Positions 46,877 through 59,782 of a stretch of 64,000 bases of DNA are shown here, piece by piece (position 1 is the stretch's first letter; each line of letters starts with the position of its first letter). The position numbers and the translations under genes were made by a program. Source of the DNA: Inia geoffrensis. Lineage: Eukaryota > Chordata > Mammalia > Artiodactyla > Iniidae. The notes beneath the pieces are model-generated. The model was given only the letters and a program-made list of their open reading frames with translations, was not told the origin of the DNA and did not search any database. The DNA lies in contig JAZAQT010000519.1 in assembly GCA_036417435.1 (NCBI GenBank), positions 62,001 to 126,000 of the forward strand. Reading direction: 5' to 3'.

Positions 46877-48387
46877 CCGATGCCCTACCCTAACCAATGC
46901 CCTAATCTTAACCAGTATACAAACACTAACTCATGCCCTCAAACGTACGCTAACCCTTAAGCATTGTCGTACCCTATCCTGTACCCTAATCCCTCCCCAT
47001 TCTCTAACCCTAACCCTAAGCCAAACCCTGAACGTGACCCTTTTCCGAGGCCTTACCCTCATCGGTACCGTTGTCTTAACCAGTACACCAACACTAACTC
47101 GTGCCTTCACACTTACGCTAACCCTTAAGCATTGTCGTACCCTAACCGCTACCCTAATCCCTCTCCATTCCCTATCCCTAACCCTAACCCGAATCCTAAC
47201 CCTGACCCTCACCCGAAGCCTTACCCTCACCCGTGCCCTAATCTTAACCAGGACACCAACACTAACTTGTGCCCTCACACGTACGCTAACCCTTAATCGT
47301 TGTCGTACCCTAAACTGTACCCTAATCCCTCCCCATTCCCTAACCCTAACCCTAACCTTAATCCTAACCCTGACCCTCACCCGAAGCCTTACCCTCACCC
47401 GTGCCCTAATCTTAACCAGGACACCAACACTAACTTGTGCCCTCACACGTACGCTAAGCCTTAATCGTTGTCGTACCCTAAACAATACCCTAATCCCTCC
47501 CCATTCCCTAACCCTCACCCTAACCCGAATCCTAACTCTGACCCTCACCTGAAGCCTTACCCTCACCCTTGCCCTAATCTTAACCAGGACACTAACACTA
47601 ACCTTTGCCCTCACACGAACGCTAACCCTTAATCACTGTCGTACCCTAAGCGGTACCCTAATCCCTCTGCATTCCTTAACCCTAACCCTAACCCGAATCC
47701 TAACCCTGACCCTCACCCGAAGCCTTACCCTCACCCGTGCCCTAATCTTAACCAGGACACTAACACTAACCCTTGCCCTCACACGAACGCTAACCCTTAA
47801 GCACTGTCGTACCCTAAGCTGTACCCTAATCCCTCCCCATTCCCTAACCCTAACCCTAACCCGAATCCTAACCCTGACCCTCACCCGAAGCCTTACCCTC
47901 ACCCGTGCCCTAATCTTAACCAGGACACCAACACTAACTTGTGCCCTCACACGTACGCTAAGCCTTAATCGTTGTCGTACCCTAAACAGTACCCTAATCC
48001 CTCCCCATTCCCTAACCCTAACCCTAACCCGAATCCTAACCCTGACCCTCACCTGAAGCCTTACCCTCACCCGTGCCCTAATCTTAACCAGGACACTAAC
48101 ACTAACCCTTGCCCTCACACGAACGCTAACCCTTAAGCACTGTCGTACCCTAAGCTGTACCCTAATCCCTCTGCATTCCTTAACCCTAACCCTAACCCGA
48201 ATCCTAACCCTGACACTCACCCGAAGCCTTACCCTCACCCGTGCCCTAATCTTAACCAGGACACCAACACTAACTCGTGCCCTCACACGTACGCTAAACC
48301 TTAAGCGTTGTCGTACCCTAAATTGTACCCTAATCCCTCCCCATTCCTTAACCCTAACCCAACCCCATCCCTAAACCTGACCCACTT
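46877..48387 (+). repeat. 9-monomer F/G-rich unit A-B-F-F-G-G-F-G-H (1,511 bp)
   Basis: Monomers start at 46877, 47045, 47213, 47381, 47549, 47717, 47885, 48053 and 48221. C, D and E are missing, and F-like and G-like types alternate. Some G copies have AATCACTG and AAGCGGTACC. The H monomer is 167 bp owing to CTAACCCAACCCC. An expanded relative with 11 monomers is at 59783. Confidence 0.86.
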
Positions 48388-49725
48388 ACGATGCCCTACC
48401 CTAACCAATGCTCTAATCTTAACCAGTACACAAACACTAACTCATGCCCTCAAACCTAAGCTAACCCTGAAGCATTGTCGTACCCTATCCTGTACCCTAA
48501 TCCCTCCCCATTCCCTAACCCTAATCCTAAGCGAAACCCTGAACGTGACCCTTTTCCGAGGCCTTACCCTCATCGGTGCCGTTGTCTTAACCAGTACACC
48601 AACACTAACTCGTGCCCTCACACTTACGCTAACCCTTAAACATTGTCGTACCCTAACCTGTACCCTAATCCCTCTCCATTCCCTAACCCTAACCCAAATC
48701 CGAATCCTAACCCTGACCCTCACCCGAAGCCTTACCCTCACCCGTGCCCTAATCTTAACCAGGACACAAAGACTAACTCGTGCCCTCAAAAGTACGCTAA
48801 CACTAAACCGCAGCGGTACCCTAACCTGTACCCTAATCCCTCTCCATTCCCTAACCCTAACCCTAACCTGAAACCTAACCATGACACTCACCCGAAACTT
48901 TACCCTCACCCGTGTCCTAATTTTAACCAGTACATCAACACTAACCCATGCCCTCTAACGTACGCCAACCCTAAGCCATTGCCGTACCCTAACCTGTACC
49001 CTAATCAATCCCCATTCCCTAACCCTAACCCTAACCCTAACCCTTAACGTGACCCTCTTCCGAGGCCTTACCCTCACCCGTGCCCTAATCGTAAGCAGTA
49101 CACTAACACTAATTAGTGACCTCACACGTACGCTAAACCTTAAGCGTTGTGGTACCCTAAACTGTGCCCTAATATCTCCCCATTCCCTAACCCTAACCCG
49201 AATTCTATCCCTGACCCTCAACCGAAACCTTACCCTCACCCGTGCCCTAATCTTAACCAGGACACCAACACTCACATGTGCCCTCACACGTACGCTAACC
49301 CTTAATCGTTGTCTTACCCTAAAGTGTACCCTAATCCCTCCCCATTCCCTAACCCTAACCCTAACCCGAATCCTAACCCTGACCCTCACCTGAAGCCTTA
49401 CCCTCACCCGTGCCCTAATCTTAACCAGGACACTAACACTAACCCTTGCCCTCACACGAACGCTAATCCTTAAGCACTGTCGTACCCTAAGCTGTACCCT
49501 AATCCCTCTGCATTCCTTAACCCTAACCCTAACCCGAATCCTAACCTTGACCCTCACCCGAAGCCTTACCCTCACCTGTGCCCTAACCTTAACCAGGACA
49601 CCAACACTAACTCGTGCCCTCACTCGTACGCTAAACCTTAAGCGTTGTCGTACCCTAAATTGTACCCTAATCCCTCCCCATTCCTTAACCCTAACCCTAA
49701 CTCCATCCCTAAACCTGACCCACTT
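48388..49725 (+). repeat. HOR unit, 8-mer A-H with short E (1,338 bp)
   Basis: A starts with ACGATG and has AAACCTAAGC and CCCTGAAGC. C has GGACACAAAGAC and AAAAGTACGC. E lacks one telomeric hexamer before CCGAATTC, giving 162 bp. H has GTGCCCTAACCTTAACC and CTAACTCCATCC. First unit of the 5,697-bp block; copies are at 54085 and 61630. Confidence 0.9.
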
Positions 49726-50732
49726 CCGATGCCCTACCCTAACCAATGCCCTAATCTTAACCAGTACACAAACACTAACTCATGCCCTCAAACGTACGCT
49801 AACCCTTAAGCATTGTCGTACCCTATCCTGTACCCTAATCCCTCCCCATTCCCTAACCCTAACCCTAAGCCAAACCCTGAACGTGACCCTTTTCCGATGC
49901 CTTACTCTCATCGCTGCCGTTGTCTTAACCAGTACACCAACACTAACTCGTGCCCTCACACTTACGCTAACCCTTAAGCATTGTCGTACCCTAACCGGTA
50001 CCGTAATCCCTCTCCATTCCCTATCCCTAACCCTAACCCGAATCCTAACCCTGACCCTCACCCGAAGCCTTACCCTCACCCGTGCCCTAATCTTAACCAG
50101 GACACCAACACTAACTTGTGCCCTCACACGTACGCTAACCCTTAATCGTTGTCGTACCCTAAACTGTACCCTAATCCCTCCCCATTCCCTAACCCTAACC
50201 CTAACCCGAATCCTAACCCTGACACTCACCCGAAGCCTTACCCTCACCCGTGCCCTAATCTTAACCAGGACACCAACACTAACTTGTGCCCTCACACGTA
50301 CGCTAAGCCTTAATCGTTGTCGTACCCTAAACAGTACCCTAATCCCTCCCCATTCCCTAACCCTAACCCTAACCCGAATCCTAACTCTGACCCTCACCTG
50401 AAGCCTTACCCTCACCCTTGCCCTAATCTTAACCAGGACACTAACACTAACCTTTGCCCTCACACGAACGCTAACCCTTAATCACTGTCGTACCCTAAGC
50501 GGTACCCTAATCCCTCTGCATTCCTTAACCCTAACCCTAACCCGAATCCTAACCCTGACACTCACCCGAAGCCTTACCCTCACCCGTGCCCTAATCTTAA
50601 CCAGGACACCAACACTAACTCGTGCCCTCACACGTATGCTAAACCTTAAGCGTTGTCGTACCCTAAATTGTACCCTAATCCCTCCCCATTCCTTAACCCT
50701 AACACAACCCCATCCCTAAACCTGACCCACTT
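49726..50732 (+). repeat. HOR unit, 6-mer A-B-F-F-G-H (1,007 bp)
   Basis: B is marked by CTCATCGCTGCC and ACCGGTACCG. The two F-like monomers (50062, 50230) start CCGAAG, and the second has AAACAGTACC. G has CCTTTGCC and AATCACTG. H is 167 bp with CTAACACAACCCC. C to E are missing. Copies are at 55423 and 62968. Confidence 0.89.
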
Positions 50733-51572
50733 CCGATGCCCTACCCTAACCAATGCTCTAATCTTAACCAGTACACAAACACTAACTCATGCCCTCAAAC
50801 GTAAGCTAACACTAAACCGCAGCGGTACCCTAACCTGTACCCTAATCCCTCTCCATTCCCTAAACCTAACCCTAAGCGAAACCCTGAACGTGACCCTTTT
50901 CCGAGGCATTACCCTCATCGGTGCCGTTGTCTTAACCAGTACACCAACACTAACTCGTGCCCTCACACTTACGCTAACCCTTAAGCATTGTCGTACACTA
51001 ACCTGTACCCTAATCCCTCTCCATTCCCTAACCGTAACCCTAACCCGAATCCTAACCCTGACCCTCACCCGAAGCCTTACCCTCACCCGTGCCCTAATCT
51101 TAACCAGGACACTAACACTAACCCTTGCCCTCACACGAACGCTAACACTTAAGCACTGTCGTACCCTAAGCTGTACCCTAATCCCTCTGCATTCCTTAAC
51201 CCTAACCCTAACCCGAATCCTAACCCTGACCCTCACCCGAAGCCTTACCCTCACCCGTGCCCTAATCTTAACCAGGACACTAACACTAACCCTTGCCCTC
51301 ACACGAACTCTAACACTTAAGCACTGTCGTACCCTAAGTTGTACCCTAATCCCTCTGCATTCCTCAACCCTAACCGTAACCCGAATCCTAACCCTGACCC
51401 TCACCCGAAGCCTTACCCTAACCCGTGCCCTAATCTTAACCAGGACACCAACACTAACTCGTGCCCACACACGTACGCTAAACATTAAGCGTTGTCGTAC
51501 CCTAAATTGTACCCTAATCCCTCCCAATTCCTTAACCCTAACCCTAACCCCATCCCTAAACCTGACCCACTT
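50733..51572 (+). repeat. HOR unit, 5-mer A(C patch)-B-G-G-H (840 bp)
   Basis: The first monomer is A at both ends but has the type C hexamers ACTAAA CCGCAG CGGTAC in its middle (about 50809-50860), an A-C-A structure of normal length. B follows at 50901 (CCGAGGCATT), two G monomers at 51069 and 51237, and H at 51405 with CCCACACACG and AAACATTAAGCG. Copy at 56430. Confidence 0.89.
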
Positions 51573-52747
51573 CCGATGCCCTACCCTAACCAATGCCCTA
51601 ATCTTAACCAGTACACAAACACTAACTCATGCCCTCAAACGTACGCTAACCCTTAATCGTTGTCGTACCCTAACCTGTACACTAATCCCTCTCCATTCCC
51701 TAACCCTAACCCTAACCTGAAACCTAAGCATGACACTCACGCGAAACTTTACCCTCACCCGTGTCCTAATTTTAACCAGTACATCAACACTAACCCATGC
51801 CCTCTAACGTACGCCAACCCTAAGCCATTTCCGTACCCTATCCTGTACCCTAATCCCTCCCCATTCCCTAACCCTAACCCTAAGCCAAACCCTGAACGTG
51901 ACCCTTTTCCGAGGCCTTACTCTCATCGCTGCCGTTGTCTTAACCAGTACACCAACACTAACTCGTGCCCTCACACTTACGCTAACCCTTAAGCATTGTC
52001 GTACCCTAACCGGTACCGTAATCCCTCTCCATTCCCTATCCCTAACCCTAACCCGAATCCTAACCCTGACCCTCACCAGAAGCCTTACCCTCACCCGTGC
52101 CCTAATCTTAACCAGGACACCAACACTAACTTGTGCCCTCACACGTACGCTAAGCCTTAATCGTTGTCGTACCCTAAACTGTACCCTAATCCCTCCCCAT
52201 TCCCTAACCCTAACCCTAACCCGAATCCTAACCCTGACACTCACCCGTAGCCTTACCCTCACCCGTGCCCTAATCTTAACCAGGACACCAACACTAACTT
52301 GTGCCCTCACACGTACGCTAAGCCTTAATCGTTGTCGTACCCTAAACAGTACCCTAATCCCTCCCCATTCCCTAACCCTAACCCTAACCCGAATCCTAAC
52401 CCTGACCCTCACCTGAAGCCTTACCCTCACCCGTGCCCTAATCTTAACCAGGACACTAACACTAACCCTTGCCCTCACACGAACGCTAACCCTTAAGCAC
52501 TGTCATACCCTAAGCTGTACCCTAATCCCTCTGCATTCCTTAACCCTAACCCTAACCCGAATCCTAACGCTGACCCTCACCCGAAGCCTTACCCTCACCC
52601 GTGCCCTAATCTTAACCAGGACACCAACACTAACTCGTGCCCTCACACGTACGCTAAACCTTAAGCGTTGTCGTACCCTAAATTGTACCCTAATCCCTCC
52701 CCATTCCTTAACCCTAACCCAACCCCATCCCTAAAACTGACCCACTT
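51573..52747 (+). repeat. HOR unit, 7-mer A/C-D/A-B-F-F-G-H (1,175 bp)
   Basis: A/C fusion at 51573 (tail CTGAAACCTAAGC). At 51741 a D head (GCGAAACTTT) joins an A tail (CCTATCC, AAGCCAAACC), and B starts at 51909. The F monomers have AAGCCTTAATCG; one begins CCAGAAGCC. H is 167 bp and followed by CTGATG at the next A. Copy at 57270. Confidence 0.88.
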
Positions 52748-54084
52748 CTGATGCCCTACCCTAACCAATGCTCTAATCTTAACCAGTACACAAACACTAA
52801 CTCATGCCCTCAAACGTAAGCTAACCCTTAAGCATTGTCGTACCCTATCCTGTACCCTAATCCCTCCCCATTCCCTAACCCTAATCCTAAGCGAAACCCT
52901 GAACGTGACCCTTTTCCGAGGCCTTACCCTCATCGGTGCCGTTGTCTTAACCAGTACACCAACACTAACTCGTGCCCTCACACTTACGCTAACCCTTAAA
53001 CATTGTCGTACCCTAACCTGTACCCTAATCCCTCTCCATTCCCTAACCCTAACCCAAACCCGAATCCTAACCCTGACCCTCACCCGAAGCCTTACCCTCA
53101 CCCGTGCCCTAATCTTAACCAGGACACAAAGACTAACTCGTGCCCTCAAAAGTACGCTAACACTAAACCGCAGCGGTACCCTAAACTGTACCCTAATCCC
53201 TCTCCATTCCCTAACCCTAACCCTAACCTGAAACCTAACCATGACACTCACCCGAAACTTTACCCTCACCCGTGTCCTAATTTTAACCAGTACATCAACA
53301 CTAACCCATGCCCTCTAACGCACGCCAACCCTAAGCCATTGCCGTACCCTAACCTGTACCCTAATCAATCCCCATTCCCTAACCCTAACCCTAACCCTAA
53401 CCCTTAACGTGACCCTCTTCCGAGGCCTTACCCTCACCCGTGCCCTAATCGTAAGCAGTACACTAACACTAATTAGTGACCTCACACGTACGCTAAACCT
53501 TAAGCGTTGTGGTACCCTAAACTGTGCCCTAATATCTCCCCATTCCCTAACCCTAACCCGAATTCTATCCCTGACCCTCAACCGAAACCTTACCCTCACC
53601 CGTGCCCTAATCTTAACCAGGACACCAACACTAACTTGTGCCCTCACACGTACGCTAACCCTTAATCGTTGTCTTACCCTAAACTGTACCCTAATCCCTC
53701 CCCATTCCCTAACCCTAACCCTAACCCGAATCCTAACCCTGACCCTCACCTGAAGCCTTACCCTCACCCGTGCCCTAATCTTAACCAGGACACTAACACT
53801 AACCCTTGCCCTCACACGAACGCTAACCCTTAAGCACTGTCGTACCCTAAGCTGTACCCTAATCCCTCTGCATTCCTTAACCCTAACCCTAACCCGAATC
53901 CTAACCCTGACCCTCACCCGAAGCCTTACCCTCACCCGTGCCCTAATCTTAACCAGGACACCAACACTAACTCGTGCCCTCACACGTACGCTAAACCTTA
54001 AGCGTTGTCGTACCCTAAATTGTACCCTAATCCCTCCCCATTCCTTAACCCTAACCCAACCCCATCCCTAAACCTGACCCACTT
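52748..54084 (+). repeat. HOR unit, 8-mer A-H with short E and short H (1,337 bp)
   Basis: Relative of 48388 with CTGATG start, TAAGCTAACC in A, AAACTG in C, and CTAACGCACGCC in D. E is 162 bp and H 167 bp (CTAACCCAACCCC). Last unit of the first 5,697-bp block. Confidence 0.9.
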
Positions 54085-57000
54085 ACGATGCCCTACCCTA
54101 ACCAATGCTCTAATCTTAACCAGTACACAAACACTAACTCATGCCCTCAAACCTAAGCTAACCCTGAAGCATTGTCGTACCCTATCCTGTACCCTAATCC
54201 CTCCCCATTCCCTAACCCTAATCCTAAGCGAAACCCTGAACGTGACCCTTTTCCGAGGCCTTACCCTCATCGGTGCCGTTGTCTTAACCAGTACACCAAC
54301 ACTAACTCGTGCCCTCACACTTACGCTAACCCTTAAACATTGTCGTACCCTAACCTGTACCCTAATCCCTCTCCATTCCCTAACCCTAACCCAAATCCGA
54401 ATCCTAACCCTGACCCTCACCCGAAGCCTTACCCTCACCCGTGCCCTAATCTTAACCAGGACACAAAGACTAACTCGTGCCCTCAAAAGTACGCTAACAC
54501 TAAACCGCAGCGGTACCCTAACCTGTACCCTAATCCCTCTCCATTCCCTAACCCTAACCCTAACCTGAAACCTAACCATGACACTCACCCGAAACTTTAC
54601 CCTCACCCGTGTCCTAATTTTAACCAGTACATCAACACTAACCCATGCCCTCTAACGTACGCCAACCCTAAGCCATTGCCGTACCCTAACCTGTACCCTA
54701 ATCAATCCCCATTCCCTAACCCTAACCCTAACCCTAACCCTTAACGTGACCCTCTTCCGAGGCCTTACCCTCACCCGTGCCCTAATCGTAAGCAGTACAC
54801 TAACACTAATTAGTGACCTCACACGTACGCTAAACCTTAAGCGTTGTGGTACCCTAAACTGTGCCCTAATATCTCCCCATTCCCTAACCCTAACCCGAAT
54901 TCTATCCCTGACCCTCAACCGAAACCTTACCCTCACCCGTGCCCTAATCTTAACCAGGACACCAACACTCACATGTGCCCTCACACGTACGCTAACCCTT
55001 AATCGTTGTCTTACCCTAAAGTGTACCCTAATCCCTCCCCATTCCCTAACCCTAACCCTAACCCGAATCCTAACCCTGACCCTCACCTGAAGCCTTACCC
55101 TCACCCGTGCCCTAATCTTAACCAGGACACTAACACTAACCCTTGCCCTCACACGAACGCTAATCCTTAAGCACTGTCGTACCCTAAGCTGTACCCTAAT
55201 CCCTCTGCATTCCTTAACCCTAACCCTAACCCGAATCCTAACCTTGACCCTCACCCGAAGCCTTACCCTCACCTGTGCCCTAACCTTAACCAGGACACCA
55301 ACACTAACTCGTGCCCTCACTCGTACGCTAAACCTTAAGCGTTGTCGTACCCTAAATTGTACCCTAATCCCTCCCCATTCCTTAACCCTAACCCTAACTC
55401 CATCCCTAAACCTGACCCACTTCCGATGCCCTACCCTAACCAATGCCCTAATCTTAACCAGTACACAAACACTAACTCATGCCCTCAAACGTACGCTAAC
55501 CCTTAAGCATTGTCGTACCCTATCCTGTACCCTAATCCCTCCCCATTACCTAACCCTAACCCTAAGCCAAACCCTGAACGTGACCCTTTTCCGATGCCTT
55601 ACTCTCATCGCTGCCGTTGTCTTAACCAGTACACCAACACTAACTCGTGCCCTCACACTTACGCTAACCCTTAAGCATTGTCGTACCCTAACCGGTACCG
55701 TAATCCCTCTCCATTCCCTATCCCTAACCCTAACCCGAATCCTAACCCTGACCCTCACCCGAAGCCTTACCCTCACCCGTGCCCTAATCTTAACCAGGAC
55801 ACCAACACTAACTTGTGCCCTCACACGTACGCTAACCCTTAATCGTTGTCGTACCCTAAACTGTACCCTAATCCCTCCCCATTCCCTAACCCTAACCCTA
55901 ACCCGAATCCTAACCCTGACACTCACCCGAAGCCTTACCCTCACCCGTGCCCTAATCTTAACCAGGACACCAACACTAACTTGTGCCCTCACACGTACGC
56001 TAAGCCTTAATCGTTGTCGTACCCTAAACAGTACCCTAATCCCTCCCCATTCCCTAACCCTAACCCTAACCCGAATCCTAACACTGACCCTCACCTGAAG
56101 CCTTACCCTCACCCTTGCCCTAATCTTAACCAGGACACTAACACTAACCTTTGCCCTCACACGAACGCTAACCCTTAATCACTGTCGTACCCTAAGCGGT
56201 ACCCTAATCCCTCTGCATTCCTTAACCCTAACCCTAACCCGAATCCTAACCCTGACACTCACCCGAAGCCTTACCCTCACCCGTGCCCTAATCTTAACCA
56301 GGACACCAACACTAACTCGTGCCCTCACACGTACGCTAAACCTTAAGCGTTGTCGTACCCTAAATTGTACCCTAATCCCTCCCCATTCCTTAACCCTAAC
56401 ACAACCCCATCCCTAAACCTGACCCACTTCCGATGCCCTACCCTAACCAATGCTCTAATCTTAACCAGTACACAAACACTAACTCATGCCCTCAAACGTA
56501 AGCTAACACTAAACCGCAGCGGTACCCTAACCTGTACCCTAATCCCTCTCCATTCCCTAAACCTAACCCTAAGCGAAACCCTGAACGTGACCCTTTTCCG
56601 AGGCATTACCCTCATCGGTGCCGTTGTCTTAACCAGTACACCAACACTAACTCGTGCCCTCACACTTACGCTAACCCTTAAGCATTGTCGTACACTAACC
56701 TGTACCCTAATCCCTCTCCATTCCCTAACCGTAACCCTAACCCGAATCCTAACCCTGACCCTCACCCGAAGCCTTACCCTCACCCGTGCCCTAATCTTAA
56801 CCAGGACACTAACACTAACCCTTGCCCTCACACGAACGCTAACACTTAAGCACTGTCGTACCCTAAGCTGTACCCTAATCCCTCTGCATTCCTTAACCCT
56901 AACCCTAACCCGAATCCTAACCCTGACCCTCACCCGAAGCCTTACCCTCACCCGTGCCCTAATCTTAACCAGGACACTAACACTAACCCTTGCCCTCACA

Positions 57001-59500
57001 CGAACTCTAACACTTAAGCACTGTCGTACCCTAAGTTGTACCCTAATCCCTCTGCATTCCTCAACCCTAACCGTAACCCGAATCCTAACCCTGACCCTCA
57101 CCCGAAGCCTTACCCTAACCCGTGCCCTAATCTTAACCAGGACACCAACACTAACTCGTGCCCACACACGTACGCTAAACATTAAGCGTTGTCGTACCCT
57201 AAATTGTACCCTAATCCCTCCCAATTCCTTAACCCTAACCCTAACCCCATCCCTAAACCTGACCCACTTCCGATGCCCTACCCTAACCAATGCCCTAATC
57301 TTAACCAGTACACAAACACTAACTCATGCCCTCAAACGTACGCTAACCCTTAATCGTTGTCGTACCCTAACCTGTACACTAATCCCTCTCCATTCCCTAA
57401 CCCTAACCCTAACCTGAAACCTAAGCATGACACTCACGCGAAACTTTACCCTCACCCGTGTCCTAATTTTAACCAGTACATCAACACTAACCCATGCCCT
57501 CTAACGTACGCCAACCCTAAGCCATTGCCGTACCCTATCCTGTACCCTAATCCCTCCCCATTCCCTAACCCTAACCCTAAGCCAAACCCTGAACGTGACC
57601 CTTTTCCGAGGCCTTACTCTCATCGCTGCCGTTGTCTTAACCAGTACACCAACACTAACTCGTGCCCTCACACTTACGCTAACCCTTAAGCATTGTCGTA
57701 CCCTAACCGGTACCGTAATCCCTCTCCATTCCCTATCCCTAACCCTAACCCGAATCCTAACCCTGACCCTCACCAGAAGCCTTACCCTCACCCGTGCCCT
57801 AATCTTAACCAGGACACCAACACTAACTTGTGCCCTCACACGTACGCTAAGCCTTAATCGTTGTCGTACCCTAAACTGTACCCTAATCCCTCCCCATTCC
57901 CTAACCCTAACCCTAACCCGAATCCTAACCCTGACACTCACCCGTAGCCTTACCCTCACCCGTGCCCTAATCTTAACCAGGACACCAACACTAACTTGTG
58001 CCCTCACACGTACGCTAAGCCTTAATCGTTGTCGTACCCTAAACAGTACCCTAATCCCTCCCCATTCCCTAACCCTAACCCTAACCCGAATCCTAACCCT
58101 GACCCTCACCTGAAGCCTTACCCTCACCCGTGCCCTAATCTTAACCAGGACACTAACACTAACCCTTGCCCTCACACGAACGCTAACCCTTAAGCACTGT
58201 CATACCCTAAGCTGTACCCTAATCCCTCTGCATTCCTTAACCCTAACCCTAACCCGAATCCTAACCCTGACCCTCACCCGAAGCCTTACCCTCACCCGTG
58301 CCCTAATCTTAACCAGGACACCAACACTAACTCGTGCCCTCACACGTACGCTAAACCTTAAGCGTTGTCGTACCCTAAATTGTACCCTAATCCCTCCCCA
58401 TTCCTTAACCCTAACCTAACCCCATCCCTAAAACTGACCCACTTCTGATGCCCTACCCTAACCAATGCTCTAATCTTAACCAGTACACAAACACTAACTC
58501 ATGCCCTCAAACGTAAGCTAACCCTTAAGCATTGTCGTACCCTATCCTGTACCCTAATCCCTCCCCATTCCCTAACCCTAATCCTAAGCGAAACCCTGAA
58601 CGTGACCCTTTTCCGAGGCCTTACCCTCATCGGTGCCGTTGTCTTAACCAGTACACCAACACTAACTCGTGCCCTCACACTTACGCTAACCCTTAAACAT
58701 TGTCGTACCCTAACCTGTACCCTAATCCCTCTCCATTCCCTAACCCTAACCCAAACCCGAATCCTAACCCTGACCCTCACCCGAAGCCTTACCCTCACCC
58801 GTGCCCTAATCTTAACCAGGACACAAAGACTAACTCGTGCCCTCAAAAGTACGCTAACACTAAACCGCAGCGGTACCCTAAACTGTACCCTAATCCCTCT
58901 CCATTCCCTAACCCTAACCCTAACCTGAAACCTAACCATGACACTCACCCGAAACTTTACCCTCACCCGTGTCCTAATTTTAACCAGTACATCAACACTA
59001 ACCCATGCCCTCTAACGCACGCCAACCCTAAGCCATTGCCGTACCCTAACCTGTACCCTAATCAATCCCCATTCCCTAACCCTAACCCTAACCCTAACCC
59101 TTAACGTGACCCTCTTCCGAGGCCTTACCCTCACCCGTGCCCTAATCGTAAGCAGTACACTAACACTAATTAGTGACCTCACACGTACGCTAAACCTTAA
59201 GCGTTGTGGTACCCTAAACTGTGCCCTAATATCTCCCCATTCCCTAACCCTAACCCGAATTCTATCCCTGACCCTCAACCGAAACCTTACCCTCACCCGT
59301 GCCCTAATCTTAACCAGGACACCAACACTAACTTGTGCCCTCACACGTACGCTAACCCTTAATCGTTGTCTTACCCTAAACTGTACCCTAATCCCTCCCC
59401 ATTCCCTAACCCTAACCCTAACCCGAATCCTAACCCTGACCCTCACCTGAAGCCTTACCCTCACCCGTGCCCTAATCTTAACCAGGACACTAACACTAAC
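54085..59500 (+). repeat. Copy 2 of the 5,697-bp tandem duplication
   Basis: Follows copy 1 directly. Strict correspondence ends near 59.45-59.5 kb, where the last G monomer switches to the version seen near 49.4 kb. Confidence 0.9.
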
Positions 59501-59782
59501 CCTTGCCCTCACACGAACGGTAATCCTTAAGCACTGTCGTACCCTAAGCTGTACCCTAATCCCTCTGCATTCCTTAACCCTAACCCTAACCCGAATCCTA
59601 ACCTTGACCCTCACCCGAAGCCTTACCCTCACCTGTGCCCTAACCTTAACCAGGACACCAACACTAACTTGTGCCCTCATTCGTACGCTAAACCTTAAGC
59701 GTTGTCGTACCCTAAATTGTACCCTAATCCCTCCCCATTCCTTAACACTAACCCTAACCCCATCCCTAAACCTGACCCACTT
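54085..59782 (+). repeat. Five HOR units copied from 48388-54084
   Basis: Units start at 54085 (8-mer), 55423 (6-mer), 56430 (5-mer with C patch), 57270 (7-mer) and 58445 (8-mer), at +5,697 from their partners. About six differences were noticed, among them CCATTACC near 55549, AACACTGACC near 56085 and CTAACCTAACCCC near 58420. The last G/H part departs from its partner after about 59.45 kb: it has CGGTAATCC and CACCTGTGCCC, as in the unit at 48388. Confidence 0.91.

Larger units (their letters stand above)
48388..54084 (+). repeat. Copy 1 of the 5,697-bp tandem duplication
   Basis: Five HOR units of 1,338, 1,007, 840, 1,175 and 1,337 bp. The length is 34 x 168 minus 15. Two six-base losses in E and three one-base losses in H account for the 15. 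Confidence 0.92.
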
